64,000 nt of DNA, from positions 1 to 64,000 of the forward strand of contig JBPOHI010000010.1 in assembly GCA_052035735.1 (NCBI GenBank), in the 5' to 3' direction. This document shows, one piece after another, positions 1 to 7,605 of this stretch. This DNA is from JAGPDF01 sp052035735. GTDB lineage: Bacteria > Acidobacteriota > Thermoanaerobaculia > Multivoradales > JAGPDF01. Below the pieces are notes generated by a model that worked only from the letters and a program-made list of their open reading frames with translations, was not told the DNA's origin and ran no database searches. Within the stretch, counting starts at the first letter, position 1; each line of letters opens with the position of its first letter. Position numbers and translations under genes: made by a program.

Positions 1-469
1 GGCGAATCGTCATGGTGGCGCCGGTGAAGTCGCCGGCGCGCGTTGGGTCGAGCTGGAAGTGCAGACCGGAGATGCACCCCCGGACGGTGAGGATGTCGGT
101 TCCGGGCAGAGCGACCGGCTCGTCGATGCCGATTGCGACGGCGTCATCGCCGCCCTCGAGGACGTTGTTCCGCACTTCGATCGCCCGGCCACGCAGCCAC
201 GGTACCGAGAGAAGTCCCGCCGGTTGGAGGAAGAGGTCGAGGGGTAACCCGCCGCGGCCGGCCATCCGGGTTGTTCTGACCATGTCGTAGGAGGCGACGC
301 GCAGCGACTGCTGGAGGTCGGTGATCTGGAGCTGGACGCGCGCCATCCGGTTGTGAACGTCGAAGACGGTGAGCGCCGCGACCAGAATCTCGATCGCGAT
401 CACCATGCCGATGAGCAGCTCGATGAGCGTGAAGCCGGCCTGCTGCGAAGTCGGTCGGTTGGAGGGCAT
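1..469 (-). CDS. PilW-like type IV pseudopilin (3' part cut by window edge)
   Basis: The gene reads leftwards off the window, so only about the first 156 codons are present. The N-terminus has a short leader followed by a class III prepilin site, G^FTLIELLIG at about residues 12-21. The Glu at mature position 5 is followed by a hydrophobic helix. That is the signature of type IV pilins and pseudopilins processed by PilD. The length and a body rich in polar and acidic residues resemble PilW/GspJ-type minor pilins, but the subtype is inference. The ATG at 469 is preceded by GGAGAG about 5 nt upstream. It lies 11 bp after the stop of the PilV-like gene, so the two are probably one transcript from the sigma-54-like promoter at 1089-1104. 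PilD, whose gene is in this window, would be its processing enzyme. Confidence 0.8.
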   Translation of the reverse strand, partial: MPSNRPTSQQAGFTLIELLIGMVIAIEILVAALTVFDVHNRMARVQLQITDLQQSLRVASYDMVRTTRMAGRGGLPLDLFLQPAGLLSVPWLRGRAIEVRNNVLEGGDDAVAIGIDEPVALPGTDILTVRGCISGLHFQLDPTRAGDFTGATMTIR

Positions 470-480
470 CCGGACTCTCC

Positions 481-1056
481 TCAGTAGGCCTGGATCAGAC
501 GCAGCTGGTACTGCGGGGCTTCCACCTGCGTCGCGTCCTGGAGGGTGACATCGACGACCTTCAGATGCACCAGACGCGGTTCCGTGGTGGCGTCGAGCGG
601 GTCCTGGAGGAGCTGGTTGTCGAGAAAGTCGTCGAAGCTGTACTGCCGCAGGGTACGGGTGCGGTTCATCAGTGGCTTGTCGTCGACGCCGAGGTCGGCC
701 AGGAGCTCCCAGCGCGGCGACAGCGCGAGGTCAGATCCGCCGGTCGGCGAGGCGACCTTCTTGAGCGCCATCGCCTCGTTCACGACGACCTCGGTTCCCG
801 CCGGCACCGTCATCGCTCCGGAGTTGAACGGCAGCGCGATGGCGCTCTCGAAGGCGTTGATCGCGCCGTTCGCCTGGCGCGTCGAGTCGTTGCCCTTGAC
901 GTTGTTGTACATCGCGCGCGAGAAGAGCGGCAGGATGCCCAGGGTGACGACGAGCAGCAGCAGCGCCGCGATCAGGCCCTCGATGATCGAGAAGCCGGCC
1001 TCGTCTGCGGAGGGGCGGACGGGTGCCGCCGGGGAGTGGTTCTGCTGGGAGTCCAT
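481..1056 (-). CDS. PilV-like type IV pseudopilin
   Basis: A 191-residue protein with a long polar leader (about 21 residues) and a prepilin cleavage site AG^FSIIEGLIAALLL. A classic N-terminal pilin helix and a polar globular tail follow. The Glu at mature position 5 is present. This arrangement is typical of PilV/GspI-like minor pilins that prime pilus assembly at the inner membrane; which subtype is inference. An in-frame extension to 1134 exists, but the ATG at 1056 has an excellent AAGGAGAA Shine-Dalgarno sequence and gives the expected leader length. The PilW-like gene follows 11 bp after the stop, so the two are an operon. A sigma-54-like element 33 bp upstream probably controls it. 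The histidine kinase gene ends 121 bp upstream on the same strand. Confidence 0.85.
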   Translation of the reverse strand: MDSQQNHSPAAPVRPSADEAGFSIIEGLIAALLLLVVTLGILPLFSRAMYNNVKGNDSTRQANGAINAFESAIALPFNSGAMTVPAGTEVVVNEAMALKKVASPTGGSDLALSPRWELLADLGVDDKPLMNRTRTLRQYSFDDFLDNQLLQDPLDATTEPRLVHLKVVDVTLQDATQVEAPQYQLRLIQAY

Positions 1057-1088
1057 GCGGTTCTCCTTCGGGGTTCGCGAGCTTCTAA

Positions 1089-1104
1089 AGCAACCCGGGT
1101 ACCA
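1089..1104 (-). promoter_or_regulatory. Sigma-54 (-24/-12) promoter of the pseudopilin operon
   Basis: On the minus strand the site reads TGGTACCCGGGTTGCT. This matches the RpoN consensus TGGYACR-N4-TTGCW at all but one of the defined positions. The invariant GG and GC doublets have the required spacing. It lies 33 bp upstream of the PilV-like start, which has its own Shine-Dalgarno sequence. A second such element precedes the pilin gene at 5936-5951, which supports the call. An enhancer-binding regulator (PilR/NtrC type) would be needed; none is encoded in the window. Confidence 0.7.
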
Positions 1105-1177
1105 GCTCGCCCGAGTCGCGTCTTCGAGGAGCAAGCGTCCTGTTTGCCGTAGTTACGAAAGGCGCGGTGGCCGCGCC

Positions 1178-2986
1178 TCAGGCTTGCGGAGCGGGGTTGT
1201 TACGGAAAGTATCGGATTCGCCAAGGGGGAGGTGGATCTCGGCTCGCACGCCGTGCGGGTTTCGGGCGTGCAGCTCGAGCCGGCCGCCGTGCATCGTGAC
1301 GATGCGGCGCGCCACCGCGAGGCCGAGGCCGGCGCCGCCGGGGCGGCCCGAGGCGAACGGCTGGAAGAGACGATCGGCAATCTCCGGCGCGAGCCCGGTG
1401 CCGCAGTCCTCGATCGCAATCGCCGCCTCGTTCTCGTCGCGTTCGAGGCTCGCGACCACCGGCGGCTGCGGCCCGGACGCCCCCCCCTCGCGCGCCGCCT
1501 GGGCGACCGTCGCCTGGGCTGCGTTGAGCAACAGGTTGCGCAGCGCGCGCTGCAGGAGGTGCGCGTCGCCGGCGACCGGCGGCAACGCCTGCGCCGGCAG
1601 ATGAAGCGCGATCTCGACGCCGGCGAGCGCCGGATCCTGCGTCGCGCGCTGCAGGAGCGCGCCCAGGTCGACCGGTTCGACGACGCCTGAACCCGGCCGG
1701 GCGAAGGTGAGAAAGTCGTCGACGATGCGCGCCAGCTCGCCGGCCTCGCGCCGCGCCTCGTCGAGATCCTCGCGTGCCGCCGGCGGCAGCTCGCGCCGTG
1801 CCGCCAGTGCGAGATACCCCTGCACCGTCGCCAGGCTGTTGCGCAGCTCGTGCGCCACCCCCGCGGAGAGCTCGCCCAGCTGCGCCAGCCCGGCCGCGAA
1901 GCGCTCCTCGGTCTCGCGTCGCGTCAGGTCGGTGACATCGGCGAACAACACCAGGAAGCCTGCGTGGAGCGCCTGCAGCGTCAGGCCGAGCTCGATGCGC
2001 TCTCCCGCGCGGGCGATTGTCATCGAGGCACGGGCGATCGAGCGCCCCTCGGCGATGGCGGAAGAGAGGAGGCGCGCGAGCTCGGGATGCGACGCGAGGG
2101 CGCGGCTGGCGGTCGCAGGCGAGGCCTCCTCGCCGTGGGCCCTACCGCCGAGCAGCTCGATCGCAGCCGGGTTCGCCGCCAGCAGGTGGCCGTCGCGGCC
2201 GAACATCAAGAGGCCACTCTCGAGCTGCGGACCGAGTGTGCGCTCGACCGCCGAGAGCTCGTCGAGCGGCGCGCCGCGCAGGGCGACCAGGGCCCGGTCG
2301 AAGGTCTGGAGCAGGAACTCGACCTCGTCGCCCGCTTCGCGCGGTGGGCCTCCCGGAGACGCCGCCGCCCCTGGCGCCACCGTACGGGCGCGCTCGAGGA
2401 GCTCCTCGTAGGGCCTGACCAGCGCGCGCAGGAAGAAGATCGCCAGCAGGGCGACTGCGGCGGAGAGGCCGATGACCGCGGGAGTGAGGATGCGGAGACT
2501 CCGCTGCTGGGCAAGCAGCGCCGGCTCCGGCACGTCGAGGCGGAGGAGGTAGCGCTGTCCGCCGCGCTCGAACGGAACGAGTGCGCGCAGCCGCTCGGCT
2601 CCTTCCGGTTCGGCGGCGGAGCGTGCGCCCAGCCCCTCGACGCGCGGCGCGGCGACTTCGCCGGCGCGCGGCACCGGCTGAGCCAGGACCGTCGCGTCGG
2701 CGAAGCCGAAGCTCGCGCGCAAGCCGCCCCGCGCGTCGTAGATGGCGAGCGCTGCCCCCGCCGGCAGCCAGCGCGCCAGGAGCTCGACCTCGTCGTTCTT
2801 CGCCAACCGCATCGTTTCCGCAAGCGTTCCGCCCAAGCGGAGTGTCGCCTGCTCGCGCTCGGTGGCGAAGCCCTCGACGGCGGTGCGATAGGAGAGCAAC
2901 GTCACCGCGGCGAGCAGCGCGAACAGCAAGAGCGAAGCGGGCAGGAGGATCGGCGCCTCGCGTCGCAGCCTCCGGGCGCGGCTCAT
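1178..2986 (-). CDS. PilS/NtrB-like sensor histidine kinase
   Basis: A 602-residue membrane sensor kinase. Order of parts: transmembrane helix 1 (about 13-32), a periplasmic sensor region (33-165), transmembrane helix 2 (about 167-190), a linker, a PAS-like domain (about 245-355), then HisKA and HATPase_c domains. The phospho-accepting His379 sits in AHELRNSL. The N box is around N488, the G1 box DCGTG at 527-531, and the G2 box GAGLGL at 551-556. HELRNSL is the NtrB/PilS/AtoS type of H-box; those kinases normally pair with sigma-54 activators. The ATG at 2986 overlaps the pilD stop by 4 bp, so translation is coupled and an open frame running further upstream is ignored. The neighbouring pilin genes and their sigma-54-like promoters support a PilS-like role, but no response regulator is in the window. 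Confidence 0.85.
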   Translation of the reverse strand: MSRARRLRREAPILLPASLLLFALLAAVTLLSYRTAVEGFATEREQATLRLGGTLAETMRLAKNDEVELLARWLPAGAALAIYDARGGLRASFGFADATVLAQPVPRAGEVAAPRVEGLGARSAAEPEGAERLRALVPFERGGQRYLLRLDVPEPALLAQQRSLRILTPAVIGLSAAVALLAIFFLRALVRPYEELLERARTVAPGAAASPGGPPREAGDEVEFLLQTFDRALVALRGAPLDELSAVERTLGPQLESGLLMFGRDGHLLAANPAAIELLGGRAHGEEASPATASRALASHPELARLLSSAIAEGRSIARASMTIARAGERIELGLTLQALHAGFLVLFADVTDLTRRETEERFAAGLAQLGELSAGVAHELRNSLATVQGYLALAARRELPPAAREDLDEARREAGELARIVDDFLTFARPGSGVVEPVDLGALLQRATQDPALAGVEIALHLPAQALPPVAGDAHLLQRALRNLLLNAAQATVAQAAREGGASGPQPPVVASLERDENEAAIAIEDCGTGLAPEIADRLFQPFASGRPGGAGLGLAVARRIVTMHGGRLELHARNPHGVRAEIHLPLGESDTFRNNPAPQA

Positions 2987-3756
2987 AGCAGCGCGAGATA
3001 GGCGCGCGCGAGCGGCTCGCCGGCGAACAGGGCGACCGCGCCGCCGGCGGCGAGGTAGAGGCCGAAGGGGAGCTTTCCCTGAAGCTCGATCGAGCCGCGC
3101 GCGAGGAGGGCGATGCCGACGATCGAACCGGTGAGCGAAGCGAAGACCAGCGTCACGACGACGCCGTGGACGCCGAGAAAGGCGCCGATCATGGCGAGCA
3201 TCTTGACGTCCCCCAGGCCCATGCCTTCGACGCCGCGCAAGAGCTTCCAGAGCCCGGCCATGACGAGCAGAATGCCGGCGCCGAAGAGGGCGCCCTGGAT
3301 CGCCGCCGGGAGGGCGCCCCAGGCGACGAGCGGCTGCGCCGCGAGGCCGAGCGCCAGCCCGGGCAGGGTAAGGCGATCGGGGAGCAGGAAGTGCTCGACA
3401 TCGATCGCCGCCAGGGCGACGAGCGCGGCACAAAAGAGCGCCGCAGCGATGGCGGTCGGCGTGGCGCCGAAGCGCAGCACGGCCCCGGCGAAGAGGGCGC
3501 CGGTGAGCAGCTCGATCGCCGGATAGCGCGCCGAGATCGGCGCGGCGCAGTCGCGACAGCGCCCGCCGAGCAGAAGCCAACTCACCACCGGCAGGTTGTC
3601 GCGGGCGCGGATCGCCGCGCCGCAGTGTGGGCAACGCGAGCGCGGCAGAACCGTCGAGAGGTTGCGCGGCAACCGGTGGACGACGACGTTGAGGTAGCTG
3701 CCGACGATGAGCCCCACCAGGCCGGCGTAGACCACGAAGAACCAGAGGGGCAGCAC
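2983..3756 (-). CDS. pilD: Prepilin peptidase / N-methyltransferase PilD
   Basis: A 257-residue polytopic inner-membrane protein that cleaves prepilin leaders and N-methylates the new N-terminus. The N-terminal cytoplasmic domain carries two zinc-type cysteine pairs, C42-x2-C45 and C67-x2-C70. The A24 aspartic peptidase part has catalytic Asp119 (in AIDVEH) and Asp183 (in GMGLGDVKM). Length is normal for the family. The start is GTG at 3756 with no Shine-Dalgarno; a TACAAT hexamer lies 7 nt upstream, so the mRNA may be leaderless. The histidine kinase follows with a 4-bp overlap. Its substrates are presumably the pilin (5317-5868) and the pseudopilins (481-1056 and 1-469). Confidence 0.95.
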   Translation of the reverse strand: MLPLWFFVVYAGLVGLIVGSYLNVVVHRLPRNLSTVLPRSRCPHCGAAIRARDNLPVVSWLLLGGRCRDCAAPISARYPAIELLTGALFAGAVLRFGATPTAIAAALFCAALVALAAIDVEHFLLPDRLTLPGLALGLAAQPLVAWGALPAAIQGALFGAGILLVMAGLWKLLRGVEGMGLGDVKMLAMIGAFLGVHGVVVTLVFASLTGSIVGIALLARGSIELQGKLPFGLYLAAGGAVALFAGEPLARAYLALL

Positions 3757-3763
3757 GCGGGCG

Positions 3764-3769
3764 ATTGTA
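3764..3769 (-). promoter_or_regulatory. -10-like element for leaderless pilD transcript
   Basis: TACAAT on the minus strand, 7 nt before the pilD GTG. Transcription would begin at or next to the start codon. It belongs to a recurrent TAnnnT-then-start pattern seen at ten unit heads in this window. No convincing -35 was seen. Confidence 0.55.
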
Positions 3770-3787
3770 TGGCAGCTCGCCCGACCC

Positions 3788-3812
3788 GACCGGCTCCGCC
3801 GGCCAGCCGGTC
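3788..3812 (-). terminator. Hairpin after the first M20 peptidase gene
   Basis: A perfect 8-bp inverted repeat, GACCGGCT and AGCCGGTC, with a 9-nt loop. It overlaps the last bases of the M20 peptidase stop codon. No T-tract follows, so a terminator role is only likely, not shown. It sits just upstream of the pilD promoter. Confidence 0.4.
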
Positions 3813-5238
3813 AGGGCGCTGTCGAAGGCAGAGTCGCCAGAGCGCGCACGATCCGGCTCATGGTCGCGACGCCCTGATCGAAGACAGCAAGCGGGATGCG
3901 CTCATTCGGCGCATGGACGGTTCTCAGTGTGAGGCCGTCGAGCGCAAACGGCGAGACGCCGTAAGCGGCGATGCCGCGGGCGCGGAAGGCGCGTGAATCG
4001 GTGAACGCCGGGATGAAGGCCGGAACCACCGGCGCGCCTCCATCGCCCGCAAGCGCGCCGGCGAGCGTGCGGTAGAGCGCTCCGCTCGACGGCGAAGGAG
4101 CCGCCGCAGGTGCGGAGAGGAGCACCTCGACCTCGAGGCCGGGACCGAGCTGGCGCAGGGTCTCGGCGACGAAGAGACTCTCGTCACTGTCGGGCAGCAG
4201 CCGGATATCGACCCCCGCCCGCGCCTCGCCGGCGACGACGTTGATCTGGCGCGAGCCGGCGAGCGTGGTGACCTGCAGCGTATCGGTGAGCAGACTCTCG
4301 AAACCGGCGAGCGCGAGCGCCCGGCCCCCGTCGCCGGCGGACGACACCCCGCCCGGCGCCTTCGAGGCGCGCGCCGCCCTGGCTCTCGCCTCCGCGAGGG
4401 CCTTGCGCGCTTGCGGATCGAAGCCTGCCAATCCGACGAGGAACGCCTCCGCGGCCGGCGTGACGCGCCAGGGTCGAGGGGCCGCGATCAGGCGGGCCAG
4501 ACCGTCGACCAGCCGGTGCGTCGCGCTTTGCGGGTTGGCGGCCGAGGCGTGGCCGCCGCGTCCCGCGGCGCGGACCGACAGCCAGAGCGGCCGCTTCTGG
4601 TCGACCTCGACGCCCCAGTAGAGCGCCCGGCCGGCGACGGCCTTGTTCACGCCTCCTTCGTTGAGCACCGCGGCGATCTGGGTGAACAGCTCGGGATGTG
4701 CCCGGAGCAGCCAGGAGATCCCCTCGCCGCCCCCCGCCTCTTCGTCCGCCGCGGCGAGAAAGATGACGGCGCGGTGGCGCGGCAGCGGCGAGCGCGCCAG
4801 CTCGAGGAAGGCCATCAGGTGGGCAACCCCCAGACCCTTGGCGTCGATCGCTCCGCGCCCCCAGAGCTCTCCGCCATGAACTTCGCCGGCGAACGGCGGG
4901 TGTTGCCACCCGTCTCCTGCCGCGACGGTGTCGATGTGATGCAGCAGAACGATCGCTCCGGCGGGTGCTCCGGGAGTCGCGACGGTAGCGGGAAGCTGCG
5001 CGTAGAGATTGGCGCGGCCGCCGGGCGAGAGCAGGATCCGCGGCTCGACACCTGCGGCGCGAAGCTTCTGCGCCAGGAGCTCGGCTCCGGCGCGTTCGTT
5101 CCCGGGCGGATTGCTGGTGTCGAGGCGCAGGTAGGCGGCGAGTGTCGTGGCGCCGGGAGAGAGCGGTTCCGCGGCGGCGAGCCGCAGCGGAGCGAACAGG
5201 AGGCAGAGGGCGGCGAAGAGCTCGGCAAGTCGGCGCAA
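3811..5238 (-). CDS. Secreted M20-family metallopeptidase
   Basis: A 475-residue dizinc exopeptidase/amidohydrolase of the M20 family (CPG2/DapE-like fold). The N-terminus is a signal peptide (about residues 1-23, ending AAA before EP), so it should act in the periplasm or outside. Metal and catalytic residues are visible: H101 and D103 in HHIDTV, D132 in GAIDAKG, and the E166-E167 pair in DEEAGG. A dimerisation insert and a C-terminal zinc-ligand region follow. The start is TTG at 5238; a TAGACT hexamer lies 9 nt upstream and the pilin terminator lies just before it, so it is probably its own leaderless transcript. A second, diverged M20 gene flanks the other side of the pilin. Substrate unknown. 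Confidence 0.88.
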   Translation of the reverse strand: MRRLAELFAALCLLFAPLRLAAAEPLSPGATTLAAYLRLDTSNPPGNERAGAELLAQKLRAAGVEPRILLSPGGRANLYAQLPATVATPGAPAGAIVLLHHIDTVAAGDGWQHPPFAGEVHGGELWGRGAIDAKGLGVAHLMAFLELARSPLPRHRAVIFLAAADEEAGGGEGISWLLRAHPELFTQIAAVLNEGGVNKAVAGRALYWGVEVDQKRPLWLSVRAAGRGGHASAANPQSATHRLVDGLARLIAAPRPWRVTPAAEAFLVGLAGFDPQARKALAEARARAARASKAPGGVSSAGDGGRALALAGFESLLTDTLQVTTLAGSRQINVVAGEARAGVDIRLLPDSDESLFVAETLRQLGPGLEVEVLLSAPAAAPSPSSGALYRTLAGALAGDGGAPVVPAFIPAFTDSRAFRARGIAAYGVSPFALDGLTLRTVHAPNERIPLAVFDQGVATMSRIVRALATLPSTAP

Positions 5239-5247
5239 GAGATCTGC

Positions 5248-5253
5248 AGTCTA
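5248..5253 (-). promoter_or_regulatory. -10-like element of the first M20 gene
   Basis: TAGACT on the minus strand, 9 nt before the TTG start. It directly abuts the T-tract of the pilin terminator, so terminator and new promoter are fused. Confidence 0.45.
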
Positions 5254-5285
5254 CAAAAGACGAACGCCGCGGAAGACCGCGGCGT
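5254..5285 (-). terminator. Rho-independent terminator of the pilin gene
   Basis: On the minus strand a perfect 9-bp stem (ACGCCGCGG pairing with CCGCGGCGT) closes a 4-nt loop. TCGTCTTTTG follows. It lies 32 bp after the pilin stop codon and is the clearest intrinsic terminator in the window, as expected for a highly expressed single-gene pilin transcript. Confidence 0.8.
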
Positions 5286-5316
5286 ACGGGGACAGCAACA
5301 GCGATGCGACCTCGGC

Positions 5317-5868
5317 TCAGCTACCCGCGCCGCCGGTGTCGGTGCCGCCCGGCCAGCGAACGTAGAAGCCGTCCGCCCAGATGATGTCCTGGTCGTAGTC
5401 GGTCGGGGTAAACGGACCCGTCTGAACGGCTGAGTCGAAGGCGCCCGAGAGGTTGCCGTCGCGGCCGCCGCTGCCGATCGCGATGACCTGCGAGCCGAGC
5501 GGCTCGTCGGTATAGCCGTAGAGGTAGTCGTTCTTCCAACCGTCCTTCGTCGGGAGCTCGTTGAGGTAGAAGAAGGTCGACGAGGGGTGCAGGGTCTCGA
5601 ACAGATCGGCCGAGGTGATCGCGGCGTAGTCCGAACCGTCCCAGGTGCGCTGACCGGCAGCGGCGCCCGAAACCACGTCGGTGACCCACGAGAGCCAGGC
5701 CGTGCCCACGTTGCGCATGTCGGCCATGGTGCGCTTCTGCTTTGCTTTCTGCAGGGCGTCGATCAAGTTCGGGATCAGGATGGCGGCGATGATGCCGATG
5801 ATTGCCACCACGATCAGAAGCTCAATCAGAGTGAAGCCCCGCTGGCGATTCCGGAGTTTCTGAATCAT
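5317..5868 (-). CDS. Type IV major pilin-like / GspG-like protein
   Basis: A 183-residue protein with an 11-residue positively charged leader ending in RG, then FTLIELLIVVAIIGIIAAI, the canonical pilin N-terminal helix with Glu5. The globular part is rich in Gly, Asp and Trp and resembles pilins/GspG proteins. Whether it is the main pilus subunit or a type II secretion pseudopilin cannot be settled from sequence alone. It stands alone with its own promoter and a strong terminator, which favours a highly expressed pilin. The ATG at 5868 has AGAGGAGAG upstream; an in-frame extension to 6018 lies in the promoter region and was rejected. A sigma-54-like promoter lies at 5936-5951. PilD (2983-3756) would process it. 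Confidence 0.9.
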   Translation of the reverse strand: MIQKLRNRQRGFTLIELLIVVAIIGIIAAILIPNLIDALQKAKQKRTMADMRNVGTAWLSWVTDVVSGAAAGQRTWDGSDYAAITSADLFETLHPSSTFFYLNELPTKDGWKNDYLYGYTDEPLGSQVIAIGSGGRDGNLSGAFDSAVQTGPFTPTDYDQDIIWADGFYVRWPGGTDTGGAGS

Positions 5869-5935
5869 GAACTCTCCTCTTGCCTTGGGATCTGCGGCCT
5901 TCGGTCTATTCCGAAAGCTGTCCGGTCTGTTGAAT

Positions 5936-5951
5936 TGCACGGAGGGTGCCA
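5936..5951 (-). promoter_or_regulatory. Sigma-54 (-24/-12) promoter of the pilin gene
   Basis: The minus strand reads TGGCACCCTCCGTGCA. The -24 half TGGCAC is perfect, the -12 half GTGCA has one mismatch to TTGCA, and GG-to-GC spacing is correct. The predicted start point is about 55-60 nt upstream of the pilin ATG. Pilin genes driven by RpoN with PilS/PilR are well known in other bacteria. Confidence 0.72.
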
Positions 5952-6015
5952 AGGCAACGGGCGGCGCAAGTGGCTGTAAATGCGGAGCGAAGGGAGATGG
6001 AGAAAACCGTACGGA

Positions 6016-6039
6016 CAAAAATTATCAGTCCGGTCGGAC
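6016..6039 (-). terminator. Likely intrinsic terminator of the second M20 gene
   Basis: On the minus strand a short hairpin (GTCC-GACC-GGAC, or GTCCG-AC-CGGAC) is followed by TGATAATTTTTG, the most AT-rich run in the neighbourhood. It lies just after the TAA of the M20 gene and before the pilin promoter. The stem is short, so strength is uncertain. Confidence 0.5.
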
Positions 6040-6047
6040 AAAGAGTG

Positions 6048-7508
6048 TTAGTCGGCGAGTCCCCGCACCAGCTTGCGGTAGATCTCCACCCCCTCTACGA
6101 AGCCGGGCAGCGGCATCCGTTCGTTGGCGCGTGCAATGCCCATCGTATCGGTGACCGTGACCAGAAACGGCGAGAAGCCGTAGCTCGGGATTCCGGCGGC
6201 GCGGTAGAAGCGGGAGTCGGTGGCGGTCCAGGGGAGAAAGTAGGGGCCGACGACGATCTCCGGATAGCGCTCCCGGATGGCGCGCTCGAGCGCGAGGTAG
6301 TCCGGAGAGTCGACCGGAGAAGGCGTCCGCCCGCCGAGGTCCTCGCCGATGCGGAAGGTCGTGCCGAGCGTGACCGACTCCGGCAGCAGCTCCGCCAGCA
6401 CCGAGCCGAGATCGGCCTCCGGCAGGAGATGGACGAACAGGCGGAGCTTGAAGCCGCCGGTGGGATCGGGCTCGACCGCGAGCGGCATCAGCTCGTTGCG
6501 GAAAAGCGACTTCATGAACGGGGTGAGCCGGTCGAACACCGGCCGACTGCGCAGCGTCGCCCGCGGATCCGCGAGCCAGGACTGGAAGTTCCCCAGACCG
6601 CGCGTCGGACCGTAGTGCGAGAGAAAAAGTGCGACCGGCGGCGAAACCGGGATCACCGGGTCGCTCGCGCCGTCCTGCCGCAGCACCCCGCGCAGGGCCT
6701 CGAGCTTGGCGGCGTCGGAGGAGCAGAAGACGATCTCGGTGAAGCGCTTCTGGGCGAACTCGATGCCCCAGTACTTGACCTGATCGGCGGCCGTCGCCTC
6801 GACGACGCCGCCCTCGGTGAGCACCACCCCCATGCGCGCGACGAGCTCGGGATGACCGCGCAGCAGCCAGCGCGTGCCCGTCTCGCTGCCGGTCTCCTCG
6901 CCGGAGGTGGCGAGGAAGAGAACGGAGCGCTTCGGCTTGCGGCCGGTTTCCGCCGCATGCTTCGCGAGGTCGATCGTCGCCAGGAGCTGCGCGATCGTCA
7001 GGCTCTTCATGTCGTACATCCCCCGGCCGTACATCCAGGGGCCGTCGATGACCCCGCCGAAGGGCGGAAAGGCCCAATTCCCGGGACCCTCTGCCGGCTC
7101 GACGTCGATATGGCCGGCGAGCACGATCGCCTTCGGGTCTTCACCCTCGACAAAGGCCCAGACGTTGGCGCGCCCGCCGGCCAGCCTTTCGATATGCGGC
7201 GCGAGGCCGGCTTCGGCAAGGCGCGCGGCGAGAAACTCTGCCCCGGGAACCTCGTTGGCGTCGGGCTCGCTGGTGTCGATGGCGATGTAGTCGCGCATCA
7301 GCCGAACCTCGGGCAGGGCGAGAAAGTCGACGCCGTGCCAGAGCGCCTGCAGCTCGTCGATCTTCTTCATCTCGGGGGGCGCCGGCGGGTGCGCGACGAC
7401 CAGGAGGAGCTTGAGCGCCAGGCCGGAGGCGAGGAGCCCCAGGTAGAGCGCCGCGCGAGCGCTGTGCCTGACGAGGCGCTCGGCGGCAGTCGGCGGAGCC
7501 TTCGGCAT
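6048..7508 (-). CDS. Membrane-anchored M20-family metallopeptidase
   Basis: A 486-residue M20 peptidase with one N-terminal transmembrane segment (about 18-39), probably a signal anchor that leaves the catalytic domain in the periplasm. Catalytic and metal residues are clear: H133 and D135 in AGHIDV, D166 in GMYDMKS, and E204-E205 in SGEETGSE. The layout resembles PM20D1/CPG2-like carboxypeptidases. It is distantly related to the M20 gene at 3811-5238, and the two flank the pilin gene. The ATG at 7508 lies within a CATG palindrome; TAGAGT is 10 nt upstream. It is divergent from the GT-C gene starting at 7606. Substrate unknown. Confidence 0.88.
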   Translation of the reverse strand: MPKAPPTAAERLVRHSARAALYLGLLASGLALKLLLVVAHPPAPPEMKKIDELQALWHGVDFLALPEVRLMRDYIAIDTSEPDANEVPGAEFLAARLAEAGLAPHIERLAGGRANVWAFVEGEDPKAIVLAGHIDVEPAEGPGNWAFPPFGGVIDGPWMYGRGMYDMKSLTIAQLLATIDLAKHAAETGRKPKRSVLFLATSGEETGSETGTRWLLRGHPELVARMGVVLTEGGVVEATAADQVKYWGIEFAQKRFTEIVFCSSDAAKLEALRGVLRQDGASDPVIPVSPPVALFLSHYGPTRGLGNFQSWLADPRATLRSRPVFDRLTPFMKSLFRNELMPLAVEPDPTGGFKLRLFVHLLPEADLGSVLAELLPESVTLGTTFRIGEDLGGRTPSPVDSPDYLALERAIRERYPEIVVGPYFLPWTATDSRFYRAAGIPSYGFSPFLVTVTDTMGIARANERMPLPGFVEGVEIYRKLVRGLAD

Positions 7509-7518
7509 GGGAGGCGCG

Positions 7519-7524
7519 ACTCTA
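7519..7524 (-). promoter_or_regulatory. -10-like element of the second M20 gene
   Basis: TAGAGT on the minus strand, preceded by TGC (an extended -10 context) and 10 nt before the ATG. This would give an mRNA with almost no leader. Confidence 0.4.
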
Positions 7525-7590
7525 GCATCGGGCGGCGAGGCGGCCCGCCGCCTCTGCGCCCTACTTCTCCGGCGGCGCCTGGCCGTCGGC

Positions 7591-7596
7591 TATCAT
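7591..7596 (+). promoter_or_regulatory. -10-like element of the first GT-C gene
   Basis: TATCAT, 9 nt before the TTG chosen as start of the GT-C gene. It supports the TTG at 7606 over the ATG at 7507, which would put both divergent promoters inside coding sequence. Confidence 0.5.
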
Positions 7597-7605
7597 GGCG
7601 CCGTT

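Noticed and set aside
2987..3634. 216-codon upstream extension of the histidine kinase frame
   Set aside because: It lies wholly inside pilD in another frame. The ATG at 2986 gives a normal kinase with an N-terminal membrane helix and a 4-bp overlap with pilD.
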